Assembly: GCF_001941625.1 (NCBI RefSeq)
Contig: NZ_CP016076.1
Coordinates: forward strand, 4,986,249-5,050,248
From: Actinoalloteichus fjordicus
GTDB lineage: Bacteria > Actinomycetota > Actinomycetes > Mycobacteriales > Pseudonocardiaceae
Direction: 5' to 3'
Length of the DNA: 64,000 nt
The translations under genes and the position numbers were made by a program. Of the stretch, positions 8,948 to 17,604 are shown piece after piece; the stretch's first letter is position 1, and the number at the start of each line of letters is the position of its first letter. Below the pieces are notes generated by a model. The model made no database searches. It was not told where the DNA came from and worked only from the letters and a program-made list of their open reading frames with translations.

Positions 8948-8987
8948 GGTGCGGGACGCCATTGGGAGCGCGGTCGCGTCCCGCACC
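8948..8987 (-). promoter_or_regulatory. Hairpin carrying a CebR half-site
   Basis: An 11-bp perfect stem (8948-8958 with 8977-8987) encloses an 18-nt loop. The loop contains TGGGAGCG (8963-8970), the left half of the CebR operator TGGGAGCGCTCCCA. It lies just after the stop of the possible small gene at 9023-9526 and about 230 bp before the GH48 start. It may be a terminator, a weak operator or both. Confidence 0.35.
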
Positions 8988-9022
8988 GGGGTCTTGCAGG
9001 GGAGGTTCGCCGAGCGAGGAGT

Positions 9023-9526
9023 TCAGTCGGCGGGTGTCGACCCCAGCCGTCGTCTGCCGGTGGTGGCACCGGGCAGACCGAGCAGGCGGGGACGGAGGCG
9101 ACGAAGACCGTCGAGGTCGACGCCGACGTCCACGCCGATCTCGGCGTCGATCAGCAGGCCGAGCGTCGCCTCGACTCGGCGCCGCCCGCCGAGGAGGAGC
9201 AGGGGTCCGTCGCGCCGCGCCTGCCTGGTCGCCGAGTCGCGGTCGGACGGCGCCGGGCGTCTGCGCAGGTTCAGTCGCTCGTCGACGGGGAGCGCCGTCT
9301 CAGACGGCCGGTCGTCGCACCAGGGCGTCCCAGGGCCGTTCCCGAGGGCCTGGCGGGGGGCGGGTGCAGGTCGGGCGCCCGCCTGTCCACCCGCCGCGCC
9401 CGCCAGGGTGGTGGCGGTCGTAACCCGCACACCCGCCGGTGACGTCGGGGTTCGTAACACGCCGTCTCGCACGGCTGCCTCCTCGTCGAAGCACGAACCA
9501 GAGTCGATTCTCACCGGTTCTCGCAA
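9023..9526 (-). CDS. Possible small protein of unknown function in the cellulose locus
   Basis: I do not recognise this open frame of up to 167 codons. In its favour, nearly every third position in its second half is G or C, as in real genes here, and it starts 17 bp after a CebR-type operator (9543-9556). A hairpin follows its stop. The C-terminal part (LLLLGGRRRVEATLGLLIDAE, then IGVDVGVDLDGL) looks protein-like. Against it, the start would be TTG at 9526 or GTG at 9514 with only a weak ribosome site, and the middle is Pro/Ala/Arg-rich. It contains a rare TTA codon near its beginning. It could equally be an untranslated leader of the GH48 gene. Confidence 0.4.
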   Translation of the reverse strand: MREPVRIDSGSCFDEEAAVRDGVLRTPTSPAGVRVTTATTLAGAAGGQAGARPAPAPRQALGNGPGTPWCDDRPSETALPVDERLNLRRRPAPSDRDSATRQARRDGPLLLLGGRRRVEATLGLLIDAEIGVDVGVDLDGLRRLRPRLLGLPGATTGRRRLGSTPAD

Positions 9527-9542
9527 CGTGATGTCGCTTACC

Positions 9543-9556
9543 TGTGAGCGCTCCCA
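9543..9556. promoter_or_regulatory. CebR-type operator 1
   Basis: TGTGAGCGCTCCCA matches the known CebR operator TGGGAGCGCTCCCA at 13 of 14 positions. It lies upstream of the minus-strand unit leading to the GH48 gene. Confidence 0.8.
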
Positions 9557-9755
9557 AATGAAGGGTAGCCAGCGCGAAATACAAAGTAAAGACTTGGCTG
9601 CTTTTCCCGACCTTCAGCAGTGTCCATTCCACCGAATGCCGTCGAGAAACCTCCGACGAACGGCCCAGTCGCGACGGGAAGGCCGCATTCGACCCTCGAA
9701 TTCGACCATCCTATTCGATGATTCGCCGCCCTGAAATTTCCCGAGAAAAGCTCGA

Positions 9756-9769
9756 TGGGAGCGCTCCCG
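9756..9769. promoter_or_regulatory. CebR-type operator 2
   Basis: TGGGAGCGCTCCCG matches the CebR operator at 13 of 14 positions. It lies 200 bp upstream of operator 1, in the AT-richer stretch (about 9535-9770) that probably holds the GH48-side promoters. Confidence 0.8.
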
Positions 9770-9856
9770 CATTCCCCGTCACACGGCGGTCCTGCCGTAT
9801 CGGCGCGGCCGTGCATCCGGAGGTCGTTCCATCCCCGCGTCAGACCGACGACGAGC

Positions 9857-9889
9857 GTGCCGGTGTGAGCGGATCGCTCACACCGGCAC
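9857..9889 (-). terminator. Terminator of the beta-glucosidase/importer operon
   Basis: A perfect 14-bp stem (9857-9870 with 9876-9889) with loop GGATC lies downstream of the beta-glucosidase stop on the minus strand. There is no T run, as is common in actinomycetes. Confidence 0.7.
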
Positions 9890-9911
9890 GGAACTGCACA
9901 GACGCCTCTCA

Positions 9912-9969
9912 GAGCCTGTCTTTAATCCCCACTTTCCTGTTGCGACGGAGGAGGATCAAAGACAGGCTC
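9912..9969. mobile_element. MITE copy A, internally deleted (58 bp)
   Basis: The left end GAGCCTGTCTTTAATCCCC and the right end, the complement of GAGCCTGTCTTTGATCC, form terminal inverted repeats. A 3-bp duplication TCA flanks them (9909-9911 and 9970-9972). Only about 20 bp of interior remain compared with the 160-bp copies at 36171, 61758 and 62884. It lies between an operon terminator and the beta-glucosidase stop. Confidence 0.8.
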
Positions 9970-10022
9970 TCAGAGCTCGAGCAGGCGCCGGAAGGCGAGC
10001 CGCCGCAGCGGCGGCCGGGAAC

Positions 10023-11480
10023 TCACTGCTCGTCCGTCGCCTGCACGGCAGGCACCGCGTTCTCCTGCATCACGGCGGACAGCCACTTGGCCGAGTTCTT
10101 CGGCGTTCGCACCTGCGTCTGGTAATCCACATGCACCAGACCGAAGCGCTTCGAATAACCCCACGCCCATTCGAAGTTGTCCAACAGGGACCAGCAGAAG
10201 TAGCCCCGTAGATCAACGCCTGCGTCGATGGCGGCCAGCGCCGCCCGCAGGTGGCCGTCCAGGTATTCGATGCGATCCTGATCGTCGATCTCACCGGCGT
10301 CGTTGATCACGTCCGGGCAGGCCGCGCCGTTCTCGTTCACATAGATCGCGCTGACCGCGTATTCCTCGTGCAGCCTGCGCAGGACCCTGGTGAGTCCGTC
10401 CGGGATCACCTCCCAGCCCATGTCGGTCACCGGCAGGCCCGCGTCGGCGAAGCGCAGCTCGCCCGCGCCGACCCAGGCCGAACCGGCAGGAGTGTGCGGC
10501 GCCGAGTTCTCCGCGTTCGCCGTGTCCGCCCCCACCAGGTGGTGGGTGTAGTAGTTCACCCCGAACATGTTCAACGGTGCCGCGATCGTCGCCATGTCGC
10601 CGTCCTGAATCCGCTCGGCGAGCGCGAACGGGGCCAGGTCCGCCACCACGTCGTCCGGATACTGACCACGCAGCAGCGGGTCGAGGAAGACGCGGTTCTG
10701 GAGGCCGTCCACCCGGCGGGCCGCGTCGACGTCGGCCGGGTCGGCCGGATTGATCGGGTCGACCGGATACAGGTTCAGCGTGATGCCCAGCTGAGCCTTG
10801 GGGTCGCGGGCACGGATCGCCGAGACCGCGAGGCCGTGTCCCAGCAGCAGGTGATGCACGGCGGCCACGGCAGCGGAGGGCTCCTGCCTGCCCGGCGCGT
10901 GCACCCCGGCCGAATAGCCCAGCAGCGAGGTGCAGTACGGCTCGTTGAGCGTGGTCCAGTGCTCGACCCGGTCACCGAGTGCGGCGTGCACCGTGTCGGC
11001 GAACTCGGCGAACCGATACGCCGTCGACCGCTCCGCCCAGCCGCCCCGGTCCTCCAGGGTCTGCGGCAGATCCCAGTGATAGAGCGTCAGCCAGGGCGTG
11101 ATGTCGTTGGCGAGCAGCTCGTCGACCAGCCTGCGGTAGAAGTCCAGGCCCGCCTCGTTGACCGCGCCGCCGTCCGGTCGGACCCGAGGCCAGGCCACCG
11201 AGAACCGGTAGGCCTTGAAGCCGAGGTCCCGCATCAACGCGACGTCCTGCGGCATCCGGTGGTAGTGATCGACGGCCGGGTCTCCGGTGTCGCCGTTGAG
11301 CACCCGGCCGGGCGTGCGACTGAACGTGTCCCAGATGGAGTCGGTGCGGCCGTCCTCCGTGGTGGCGCCCTCGATCTGGAAGGCCGCCGTGGAGGAGCCC
11401 CACAGGAAGTCGGCGGGAAAACTCCGCTGCCGTGTCGCCGAGATCTCCTCGGCCTGCCCGTTCACCTCGTATGTCGTCAT
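10023..11480 (-). CDS. GH1 beta-glucosidase (intracellular cellobiase)
   Basis: This 485-residue family 1 glycosidase has no signal peptide, so it should hydrolyse imported cellobiose in the cytoplasm. Diagnostic features are FLWGSSTAAFQIEGA at the N-terminus, the acid/base Glu180 in TTLNEP, and the nucleophile Glu383 in YVNENGAA, where Asn replaces the common Thr of TENG. The C-terminal WSLLDNFEWAWGYSKRFGLVHVDY forms the aglycone site. Its ATG overlaps the TGA of the upstream permease gene (ATGA), making it the last gene of the cebEFG-like operon, as in Streptomyces cebEFG-bglC. The operator upstream of the binding-protein gene should control it. Confidence 0.95.
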   Translation of the reverse strand: MTTYEVNGQAEEISATRQRSFPADFLWGSSTAAFQIEGATTEDGRTDSIWDTFSRTPGRVLNGDTGDPAVDHYHRMPQDVALMRDLGFKAYRFSVAWPRVRPDGGAVNEAGLDFYRRLVDELLANDITPWLTLYHWDLPQTLEDRGGWAERSTAYRFAEFADTVHAALGDRVEHWTTLNEPYCTSLLGYSAGVHAPGRQEPSAAVAAVHHLLLGHGLAVSAIRARDPKAQLGITLNLYPVDPINPADPADVDAARRVDGLQNRVFLDPLLRGQYPDDVVADLAPFALAERIQDGDMATIAAPLNMFGVNYYTHHLVGADTANAENSAPHTPAGSAWVGAGELRFADAGLPVTDMGWEVIPDGLTRVLRRLHEEYAVSAIYVNENGAACPDVINDAGEIDDQDRIEYLDGHLRAALAAIDAGVDLRGYFCWSLLDNFEWAWGYSKRFGLVHVDYQTQVRTPKNSAKWLSAVMQENAVPAVQATDEQ

Positions 11481-12355
11481 CCCTTGACAGCTCCCTGCAT
11501 GATTCCGGAGACGATCTGCTTCCCGAGAACGATGAAGATGAACAGGATCGGCAGAGTCGCCAGCGTGGTACCCGCCAGGACCAGCGAGTAGTCGACCGAG
11601 TAGCCGCTCTGAAGCTGTTCCAGGGCGAGCTGGATGGTCGGGTTCGAGGGGTCGAGGACCACCAGCGGCCAGAGGAAGTCGTTCCACGAGGTCATGAACG
11701 TGAACAGGGCCAGAATCGCCGCAGCAGGGCGGGCGGCGGGCAGCACCACGTGCCAGAAGGTGCGGATCATGCTGCACCCGTCCACTCTGGCCGCCTCCAA
11801 CAGCTCGGTCGGCACGGCGGCGATCAGGTACTGCCGCATCCAGAACACGCCGAGCGCGGTCACCAGGTTGGGCAGGATCACCGCGACCAGTTCGCCGGCC
11901 ATCTCGAGTTCGGCCATCGCCATGAACATCGGGATGACGCCGAGCTGCGTCGGCACCAGCAGCGTCGCGATGACGAAGGCGAACAGGGCGTTGTTGCCCC
12001 TGAACTGCAGCTTGGCGAACGCATAGCCCGCCAGCGTGCCGAAGAAGACGACCGACACGGTGACGATGGCGCCCACGAGGAAACTGTTGCCCAGCGCCAG
12101 CCAGAACGGCGCGGTGTCGAACACCCGCGCCGCGTTGGCGAAGAAGTTCCCGCCCGGCCACATCGGCGGGAGCTGCTCCGCGGTGAAGGAGCTGTCCCGG
12201 CTGGCCACCAGGAACGACCAGTACAGCGGGAAGGCCGAGCCGAGGATGAAGGCGATGAGCAGCCCGTAGGTCAGGAATCCCGGTTTGCCGATGATCGACC
12301 CGGGGTCCTGCCCTCGTCGCCTGCGCGCCGGCTTCGGCGCACTCAGGACGCTCAT
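11477..12355 (-). CDS. cebG: Carbohydrate ABC transporter permease, CebG-like
   Basis: This 292-residue MalG-type inner-membrane permease has six predicted hydrophobic segments, from GFLTYGLLIAFILGSAFPLYW to TTLATLPILFIFIVLGK. The EAA loop EAARVDGCSMIRTFWHVVLP contacts the ATPase. An ATGA overlap couples it to the permease before it and to the beta-glucosidase after it. No ATPase gene lies in the operon. In Streptomyces a shared MsiK ATPase energises the cellobiose porter, so the same is expected here. The symbol rests on operon context and family likeness. Confidence 0.9.
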   Translation of the reverse strand: MSVLSAPKPARRRRGQDPGSIIGKPGFLTYGLLIAFILGSAFPLYWSFLVASRDSSFTAEQLPPMWPGGNFFANAARVFDTAPFWLALGNSFLVGAIVTVSVVFFGTLAGYAFAKLQFRGNNALFAFVIATLLVPTQLGVIPMFMAMAELEMAGELVAVILPNLVTALGVFWMRQYLIAAVPTELLEAARVDGCSMIRTFWHVVLPAARPAAAILALFTFMTSWNDFLWPLVVLDPSNPTIQLALEQLQSGYSVDYSLVLAGTTLATLPILFIFIVLGKQIVSGIMQGAVKG

Positions 12356-13368
12356 CGTGGACCCTCCGTACTCGATATGCGGCGCGTGAGCCAGAAGTTG
12401 ATCAAAGCGAAGATCACGATCACCAGGAAGAGCACCCAGGCGGTCGCCGACGCGTAGCCGAGATCGAAGTTCTCGAAGCCCTGCTGATACATGAACAGCG
12501 TGACGGTCTGGAACTGGCCGGTCGAACCACCGTTGTTGGAACCGGGGACGACGGCGAACAGCTTGGGCTCGGTGAAGATCTGGAGACCGCCGACCGTCGC
12601 GGTGATCACCACGAAGATCATCGTGGGTCGCAGCATCGGCAGGGTCACGCTGACGAAGCGTCGCCAGCGACCGGCCCCGTCCACCGTGGCGGCCTCGTAG
12701 AGGTCGCGGGGAATGGCCTGCATCGCGGCGAGGATGATCAACGCGTTGTATCCGGCCCACCGCCAGTTGACCATGCTGGCAATGGCGACGTGACTGGCGA
12801 ACCGGTCGGAGTGCCAGTTGATCGGGTCGATGCCGACCAGTCCCAGCAACCCGTTGATCAGGCCGTACTCGCTGTTGAACAGGTTGCCGAAGATGATGCC
12901 GAGCGCCACCAGGCTGGCCACGTAGGGCAGCAGGAGCCCGACCCGGAAGAGGGTTCGAGCCCGCAGGTGCGCATCCAGCAGCACGGCGAACAGCAGGGCC
13001 ATCGCCAGCTGCGGGGCGGTGGAGAGGATGAAGATGCTGATCGTGTTGACCATGGCCTGCCAGAACCTGGCATCGCCCATCAACGCGACGTAGTTGTCGA
13101 GCCCGATGAAGACGGGGTCGTCGGCGACCAGGCTCCAGTCGAACAGCGAGACGTAACTCGTGTAGAGCAGTGGGAACAGGCCCACGATGGCGAAGATGAC
13201 GAAGAACGGCGCGATGTAGAGGTACGGCGAGTAGCGAACGTCCCAGCGGTTGAGCCGATCCCGCAGGCTCTGCCGCCCGCCACCACCGGGTGATGCTGCC
13301 GGGTCGCCGTCCGCACCTCGGCCCTCCGAGTCCGTCGACCCGGATGTTCCGACGGTCAGGCTGGACAC
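12352..13368 (-). CDS. cebF: Carbohydrate ABC transporter permease, CebF-like
   Basis: This 338-residue MalF-type permease starts with a hydrophilic Ser/Gly-rich N-terminal tail. Transmembrane segments run from YLYIAPFFVIFAIVGLFPLLY to the C-terminal TAWVLFLVIVIFALINFWL. The EAA motif is YEAATVDGAGRWRRFVSVTLP. I chose the GTG at 13368 because AAGGAGG sits five bases before it; an upstream in-frame extension is Arg-rich and not membrane-like. It pairs with the MalG-type subunit to form the importer channel. The binding-protein gene ends about 95 bp upstream. Confidence 0.9.
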   Translation of the reverse strand: MSSLTVGTSGSTDSEGRGADGDPAASPGGGGRQSLRDRLNRWDVRYSPYLYIAPFFVIFAIVGLFPLLYTSYVSLFDWSLVADDPVFIGLDNYVALMGDARFWQAMVNTISIFILSTAPQLAMALLFAVLLDAHLRARTLFRVGLLLPYVASLVALGIIFGNLFNSEYGLINGLLGLVGIDPINWHSDRFASHVAIASMVNWRWAGYNALIILAAMQAIPRDLYEAATVDGAGRWRRFVSVTLPMLRPTMIFVVITATVGGLQIFTEPKLFAVVPGSNNGGSTGQFQTVTLFMYQQGFENFDLGYASATAWVLFLVIVIFALINFWLTRRISSTEGPR

Positions 13369-13463
13369 TCCCCCTCCTTCATGGGGTTCCGGCACGACCG
13401 CGGACGCTCGCCGAAGATCACTTCGGCGAGGCCCGCGGCCGGCCTGATGGGGTTCGTCTTCGG

Positions 13464-14735
13464 TCAGCCTGCGAGGTTCTCCGCGCCGCTGACGACGGCG
13501 TCCCACGCCTCGTCCGGACTGGCGGTGCCCTCCTCGACCGAGGTCAACGCGGGCGTGAGCACGTTGGTCTGAATCTGACCGTCACGCGGACCCTTGAACT
13601 GCGCGGGTCCGACGGCCGCCGCCTGCTCGGCGTACAACGCGCCGGTCTCGACGTCGAAGTACTCGTTCGTCAGCGCGAGCAGCTCATCGGACTCCAACGC
13701 CTCCACCTGGCTCGGGAAGGGGCCGGAGGCGACGAAGGCCCTGGTCTGCTGCTCGGGCGCGGTCAGCCACGCGGCCAGCGCAGCGGCCTCCTCGGGGTGA
13801 TCGCTCTGGGTGGGCACGGTCAGCCAGGTGCCGCCCCAGTTGCCGCCGCCCTCCGGGAAGCCCTCGGCGACCCGCCAGACCTTGTCCTCGCCCGCGAGAC
13901 CCTCGATCTGGCCGAGCATCCACGGCGGGCAGGTCTTGGTCGCGAACGCGTCGTCGCCGAAACTGGTGTCCCACGCGGGGCTGAAGGCCTCCAGGCCCGC
14001 GGACTGGCCCCCCTCGACCGCCGCGACGACCTGATCCCAGTTGTCCTTGATAGCGGTGTTCGACTCGATCACCACGTTGCTGTCGGTGTCGTAGTAGCCG
14101 GTCTCCAACTGGTTGTGCATGGCGTTGAAGACCTGGGCACCGGTGTCGAACCAGGCGGAGTCCTGGTTCGCCGCGACGAACTCGTCACCGGCGGCGAAGT
14201 AGGAGTCCCACGTCGCGAACAGCTCGCCGACCTCGGCGGGGTCGCTGGGCAGGCCCGCGTCCTCCAGTAAGTCGGCGCGGTAGCACATGGCCAGCGGACC
14301 GATGTCGGTCCCGTAGCCGATGAGCTTGCCATCGGGGGTCACGCCTGCCTCGTACTTCCAGTCCAGCCAGCGGTCCGGGCTCACGTCGTCCGGTCCGATC
14401 TCGGCCAGGTCGTTGAACCGGCCGGACGCCTCCATCGCCTGCGCCATGTAGCCCTCTTCGACGGCCTCGACGTCGGCCAGACCGGAGCCCGCGTTGATCC
14501 TGGTGAACAGGCTCTGATGGTGGGACTCGGCGGCGCCGGTCTTGCGGTGGGTGACGGTGATGCCGGGATTGGCCTCCTCGTACTCCTCCAGCAGCTCCTC
14601 GTAGCCCATCTCGTTGAACGTCGCCACCACGAGCTCGATGTCGCCGTCCTCCCCGCCGCCACCACAGGCGGACAGGGTCAGGGCGGCGGTGAGACCTATC
14701 GGCAGGGCGAGCATTCTCCGTCTCGGATGACGCAC
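13464..14735 (-). CDS. cebE: Cellobiose/cello-oligosaccharide-binding lipoprotein, CebE-like
   Basis: This 423-residue family 1 extracellular solute-binding protein starts with a lipoprotein signal peptide ending in the lipobox LSAC followed by GGGGED, so it is anchored outside the membrane. The body follows the sugar-binding pattern (ELVVATFNEMGYEELLEEYE, ITVTHRKTGAAESHHQ, Trp-rich WLDWKYEAG, GNWGGTWLTVPTQS). It captures cellobiose or longer cellodextrins released by the GH48 enzyme and passes them to the two permeases downstream. It is the first gene of the operon. The CebR-type operator at 14805-14818 lies 70 bp before its start and the divergent regulator gene follows. Confidence 0.92.
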   Translation of the reverse strand: MRHPRRRMLALPIGLTAALTLSACGGGGEDGDIELVVATFNEMGYEELLEEYEEANPGITVTHRKTGAAESHHQSLFTRINAGSGLADVEAVEEGYMAQAMEASGRFNDLAEIGPDDVSPDRWLDWKYEAGVTPDGKLIGYGTDIGPLAMCYRADLLEDAGLPSDPAEVGELFATWDSYFAAGDEFVAANQDSAWFDTGAQVFNAMHNQLETGYYDTDSNVVIESNTAIKDNWDQVVAAVEGGQSAGLEAFSPAWDTSFGDDAFATKTCPPWMLGQIEGLAGEDKVWRVAEGFPEGGGNWGGTWLTVPTQSDHPEEAAALAAWLTAPEQQTRAFVASGPFPSQVEALESDELLALTNEYFDVETGALYAEQAAAVGPAQFKGPRDGQIQTNVLTPALTSVEEGTASPDEAWDAVVSGAENLAG

Positions 14736-14804
14736 GTCGACTCCTCATCGGTGGTACTGGCTCGGGAAGGGCTCGGACCGAGCCCGCTGAACAGCGAAAG
14801 AACC

Positions 14805-14818
14805 TGTGAGCGCTCCCA
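14805..14818. promoter_or_regulatory. CebR-type operator 3 (cebE side)
   Basis: TGTGAGCGCTCCCA matches the CebR consensus at 13 of 14 positions and is identical to operator 1. It lies 70 bp upstream of the binding-protein start. Confidence 0.85.
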
Positions 14819-15035
14819 AATTCTTGGGCAACAGTGTCGAAGGCCACAGTAGCGAAGTCAAGGGGACGTTTCCATGGTGTTACCTGAGACATCGGGGCCC
14901 ACAGCGGACATCGAGGGCATTTTTCGCTTCTGACCTGTACTTACTCGATTCCGAGGATGGTGCGACGATGCCGTCGCCATGTTGCCGAACTCCCGGCACG
15001 CCCGACTCACGCCACGACGGCCCCGCACTCGCATA

Positions 15036-15049
15036 TGGGAACGCTCCCA
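15036..15049. promoter_or_regulatory. CebR-type operator 4
   Basis: TGGGAACGCTCCCA matches the CebR consensus at 13 of 14 positions and lies in the centre of the divergent region. Confidence 0.8.
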
Positions 15050-15157
15050 GAGATTTCTCGTCCCCCTGAACAGCGCCGACGGTCAAACCAGGAACCCGAC
15101 CAGGTACTTTGGACGCGAGTGCGGGGAAAGAACCGACGATGTCCTACCATCAGGGGC

Positions 15158-15171
15158 CGGGAGCGCTCCCA
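15158..15171. promoter_or_regulatory. CebR-type operator 5 (cebR side)
   Basis: CGGGAGCGCTCCCA matches at 13 of 14 positions and lies 90 bp before the regulator's start. Autoregulation of cebR is likely. Confidence 0.8.
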
Positions 15172-15259
15172 ACACTGGGGGAGGCGTGTGCATCGTGTGC
15201 GGTTCGACCAGGTCCGGACACGAGCTCCCTCCTCGCCACAGTACGGAGGTGTTCAGACA

Positions 15260-16294
15260 GTGGCCGAAGCCAACCACGGAAACGGAGCGGGCAGGCCCAC
15301 CTTGGAGCAGGTGGCCGCCGCCGCCGGCGTCTCACGCGGCACCGTCTCGCGGGTGGTGAACGGCTCTCCCCAGGTCAGCGAATCGGCCAGGGCCGCTGTA
15401 CTCCAGGCGGTGCACGAGCTGGGCTACGTACCGAACCGCGCGGCCCGCAGTCTCGCGAGCCGACGGGCCGACTCCGTCGCCTTCGTCGTCTCCGAACCGG
15501 AGACGAGGGTCTTCGGCGAACCGTTCTTCGCGAGCCTGCTGCGCGGCGCGAGTCGCGAACTGTCCAACAGCGGACTCCAGCTCGTCCTGGTCATGTCCTG
15601 GACCGCCCGCGAGCACGCTCAGGTGGAGCAGTACGTGCACAACGGGCACGTCGACGGGCTGATGCTCGTCTCGGTGCACGGCGACGATCCGCTGCCCGCC
15701 AGGCTCTCCTCCGGCGGCATCCCCGTCGTGATGGCGGGCAGACCGCACGTCACCACGCCCGAGATCCCCTACGTCGACTCCGACAACGTCGGCGGGGCGC
15801 GCAGCGCGACCAACTACCTCTACGACCAGGGGCGTCGCCGGATCGCGACGATCACCGGGCCGCAGGACATGTCGGTCGGCGTGGACCGACTGGCCGGTTA
15901 CCGCTCGGCCCTGCGCGGTCGCCGAGGCGTGCCGAGAGACCTCTACGCCATCGGAGACTTCGGTCGGGAGAGCGGCGAGCGGGCGATGCGCCAGCTCCTG
16001 GAGCGTGAGCCCGCCCTGGACGCCGTGTTCGCGGCCAGCGACCTCATGGCCGCAGGCGCGCTCATCGCCCTGCGTGCGATGGGACGCCGGGTGCCGGAGG
16101 ACGTGGCCGTGATCGGCTTCGACGACTCCGAGGTCGCCGGGCACACCGATCCGCCGTTGAGCTCGGTTCGCCAGCCCGTGGAGTTCATGGGCCGCGAGAT
16201 GGCGCGAATGCTGCGCGCCATGATCGAGGGCGGTGACCGCAAGGTCGCGCCGCTGATCCTGCCCACGGAGCTGGTGCTGCGCGGCTCGACCTGA
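15260..16294 (+). CDS. cebR: LacI-family repressor of cellulose/cellobiose use, CebR/CelR-like
   Basis: This 344-residue LacI-type regulator has an N-terminal helix-turn-helix and hinge (PTLEQVAAAAGVSRGTVSRVVNGSPQVSE, then LGYVPNRAARSLASRR) and a periplasmic-binding-protein-like effector domain (AFVVSEPETRVFGEPFFASLL, DGLMLVSVHG, VAVIGFDDSEVAGHTDPPLSSV). It should bind the five TGGGAGCGCTCCCA-like sites in this locus and release them on binding cellobiose or cellotriose. I chose the GTG at 15260 because GGAGG lies 10 bases before it and the HTH begins right after. The opposite orientation to the importer operon is the usual cebR arrangement. Confidence 0.92.
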   Translation: MAEANHGNGAGRPTLEQVAAAAGVSRGTVSRVVNGSPQVSESARAAVLQAVHELGYVPNRAARSLASRRADSVAFVVSEPETRVFGEPFFASLLRGASRELSNSGLQLVLVMSWTAREHAQVEQYVHNGHVDGLMLVSVHGDDPLPARLSSGGIPVVMAGRPHVTTPEIPYVDSDNVGGARSATNYLYDQGRRRIATITGPQDMSVGVDRLAGYRSALRGRRGVPRDLYAIGDFGRESGERAMRQLLEREPALDAVFAASDLMAAGALIALRAMGRRVPEDVAVIGFDDSEVAGHTDPPLSSVRQPVEFMGREMARMLRAMIEGGDRKVAPLILPTELVLRGST

Positions 16295-16860
16295 GTCGCT
16301 GTCGGCGTGACAACCGGCCTCCTCTGTCATCGACAGTCTCGCCTCTCGCAGGCCGTTGCATCGGAGCATGGTCGCGGCCGGGTCCGGAAGCGGTCGGCGA
16401 TGTCGGCCATGACACGCCGGTCCCTCCCGCGTGCGACACGGGAGGGCACCTCGGCGGGCTCCGACGTCAGACGGTGCCATCCGACGGCCCGGCGCGGGTT
16501 CCACACGGGCCGATGATGCCCGCGAGGCAGGTGATCTCTGCCCGAACGGGCAGGCGTACGCAGATCGCACGGGCCACGCCCGTCGACACCCGCACACGCG
16601 GCTCCGGGAATGGAATCCGAGGACTTCGTGGGGGCCGGTTCTGGCCAATCCCGCCGGCATCACTCGACGTCGACGACCTGCCCGACATCACGTCGCAGCG
16701 GCGGAGCCGTGTTCGGCGGCCCGATGCGGCGGCGAGCCGACTACCGACGAAGTCAGGCATTTCGGGCAGGCCTCAGATCGCAGGCTAACAGGTTACGCCA
16801 CCGTAGGTTCGAGCCCCATGGCTGGTCAGAAGGGTCCTGCGCGGGGGTTACTGTCTGGTC
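16295..16860. other. Intergenic region with no recognised gene
   Basis: These 566 bp between cebR and the acyltransferase contain only short, Arg/Pro/Ser-rich open frames without ribosome sites. A stretch near 16803-16819 resembles a tRNA T-arm, but no matching acceptor or anticodon arm exists. I see no promoter or repeat I can support. Confidence 0.5.
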
Positions 16861-17604
16861 ATGCCGGAACTCGTGTATCCGCCGATCGTCTTCGCCAGCA
16901 AGACCATGTTTCGCATCCTGGATCTGCGGCTGACGGTCACCGGCGCCGAGCACGTGCCCAGGACGGGCGGGGCCGTGCTCGCGGCGAACCACGTCAGCTA
17001 TCTCGATTTCATCTTCTGCGGCTACGGCGCACAGCCGTCGCGCAGGCTGGTCCGGTTCATGGCGAAGAAGGCCATCTTCGACCATCGGATCGCCGGACCG
17101 CTGATGCGCGGAATGCGGCACATCGCGGTGGATCGCGCGGCAGGGGCCGAGTCCTACGACCAGGCCTTGACGGCGTTGCGAGCGGGAGAGGTCGTCGGCG
17201 TCTTCCCGGAGGCGACCATCAGCCGTTCGTTCACGGTGAAGGACCTCAAGACCGGCGCCGCCCGGCTGGCCGCCGCCGCGGGTGTCCCGCTGATCCCGGT
17301 ATCGCTCTGGGGGACCCAGCGGCTGTGGACCAAGGGCAGGCCGCGCACCCTCACCCGACGACACGTGCCCGTCTCGATCAGCCTCGGCGAGCCGATGCAC
17401 CCCTCCTCTGCGGACTCGCCGGAGGAGGTCACCGCCGACCTGCACACCCGGCTGAGCGCGCTGCTCGACGCGGCGCAGCGCTCCTATCCCGACCGTCCGG
17501 CGGACCCCACGGACAACTGGTGGCAGCCCGCCCATCTGGACGGCTCGGCGCCGACGCCGGAGGAGGCCGCCGAACTCGACGCGCAACGCCCGGAACATCG
17601 CTGA
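16861..17604 (+). CDS. Lysophospholipid/1-acylglycerol-3-phosphate acyltransferase (PlsC family)
   Basis: This 247-residue membrane-associated acyltransferase transfers a fatty acyl chain to a lysophospholipid or related acceptor. It carries block I NHVSYLDF (catalytic His and Asp of HX4D), block II near RFMAKKAIFDH, block III FPEATIS and block IV AGVPLIPVSLWG. Block III is usually FPEGTRS, so Ala for Gly and Ile for Arg are mild departures. The C-terminus is an acidic Pro-rich tail. It stands alone, so its exact acceptor is not given by context. Confidence 0.88.
   Translation: MPELVYPPIVFASKTMFRILDLRLTVTGAEHVPRTGGAVLAANHVSYLDFIFCGYGAQPSRRLVRFMAKKAIFDHRIAGPLMRGMRHIAVDRAAGAESYDQALTALRAGEVVGVFPEATISRSFTVKDLKTGAARLAAAAGVPLIPVSLWGTQRLWTKGRPRTLTRRHVPVSISLGEPMHPSSADSPEEVTADLHTRLSALLDAAQRSYPDRPADPTDNWWQPAHLDGSAPTPEEAAELDAQRPEHR

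Larger units (their letters stand above)
14736..15259. other. Divergent cebE-cebR regulatory region
   Basis: This 524-bp gap, AT-richer than its surroundings, separates the binding-protein gene from the divergent regulator gene. It contains three CebR-type operators (14805, 15036 and 15158) and the GGAGG at 15245-15249 that serves the regulator's GTG start. No gene is convincing here. Confidence 0.7.

Noticed and set aside
16786-16830. A tRNA gene or tRNA-derived attachment site
   Set aside because: GTTCGAGCC at about 16807 fits a T-loop and part of its stem, but the stem has a mismatch and no acceptor, D or anticodon arm can be built upstream.
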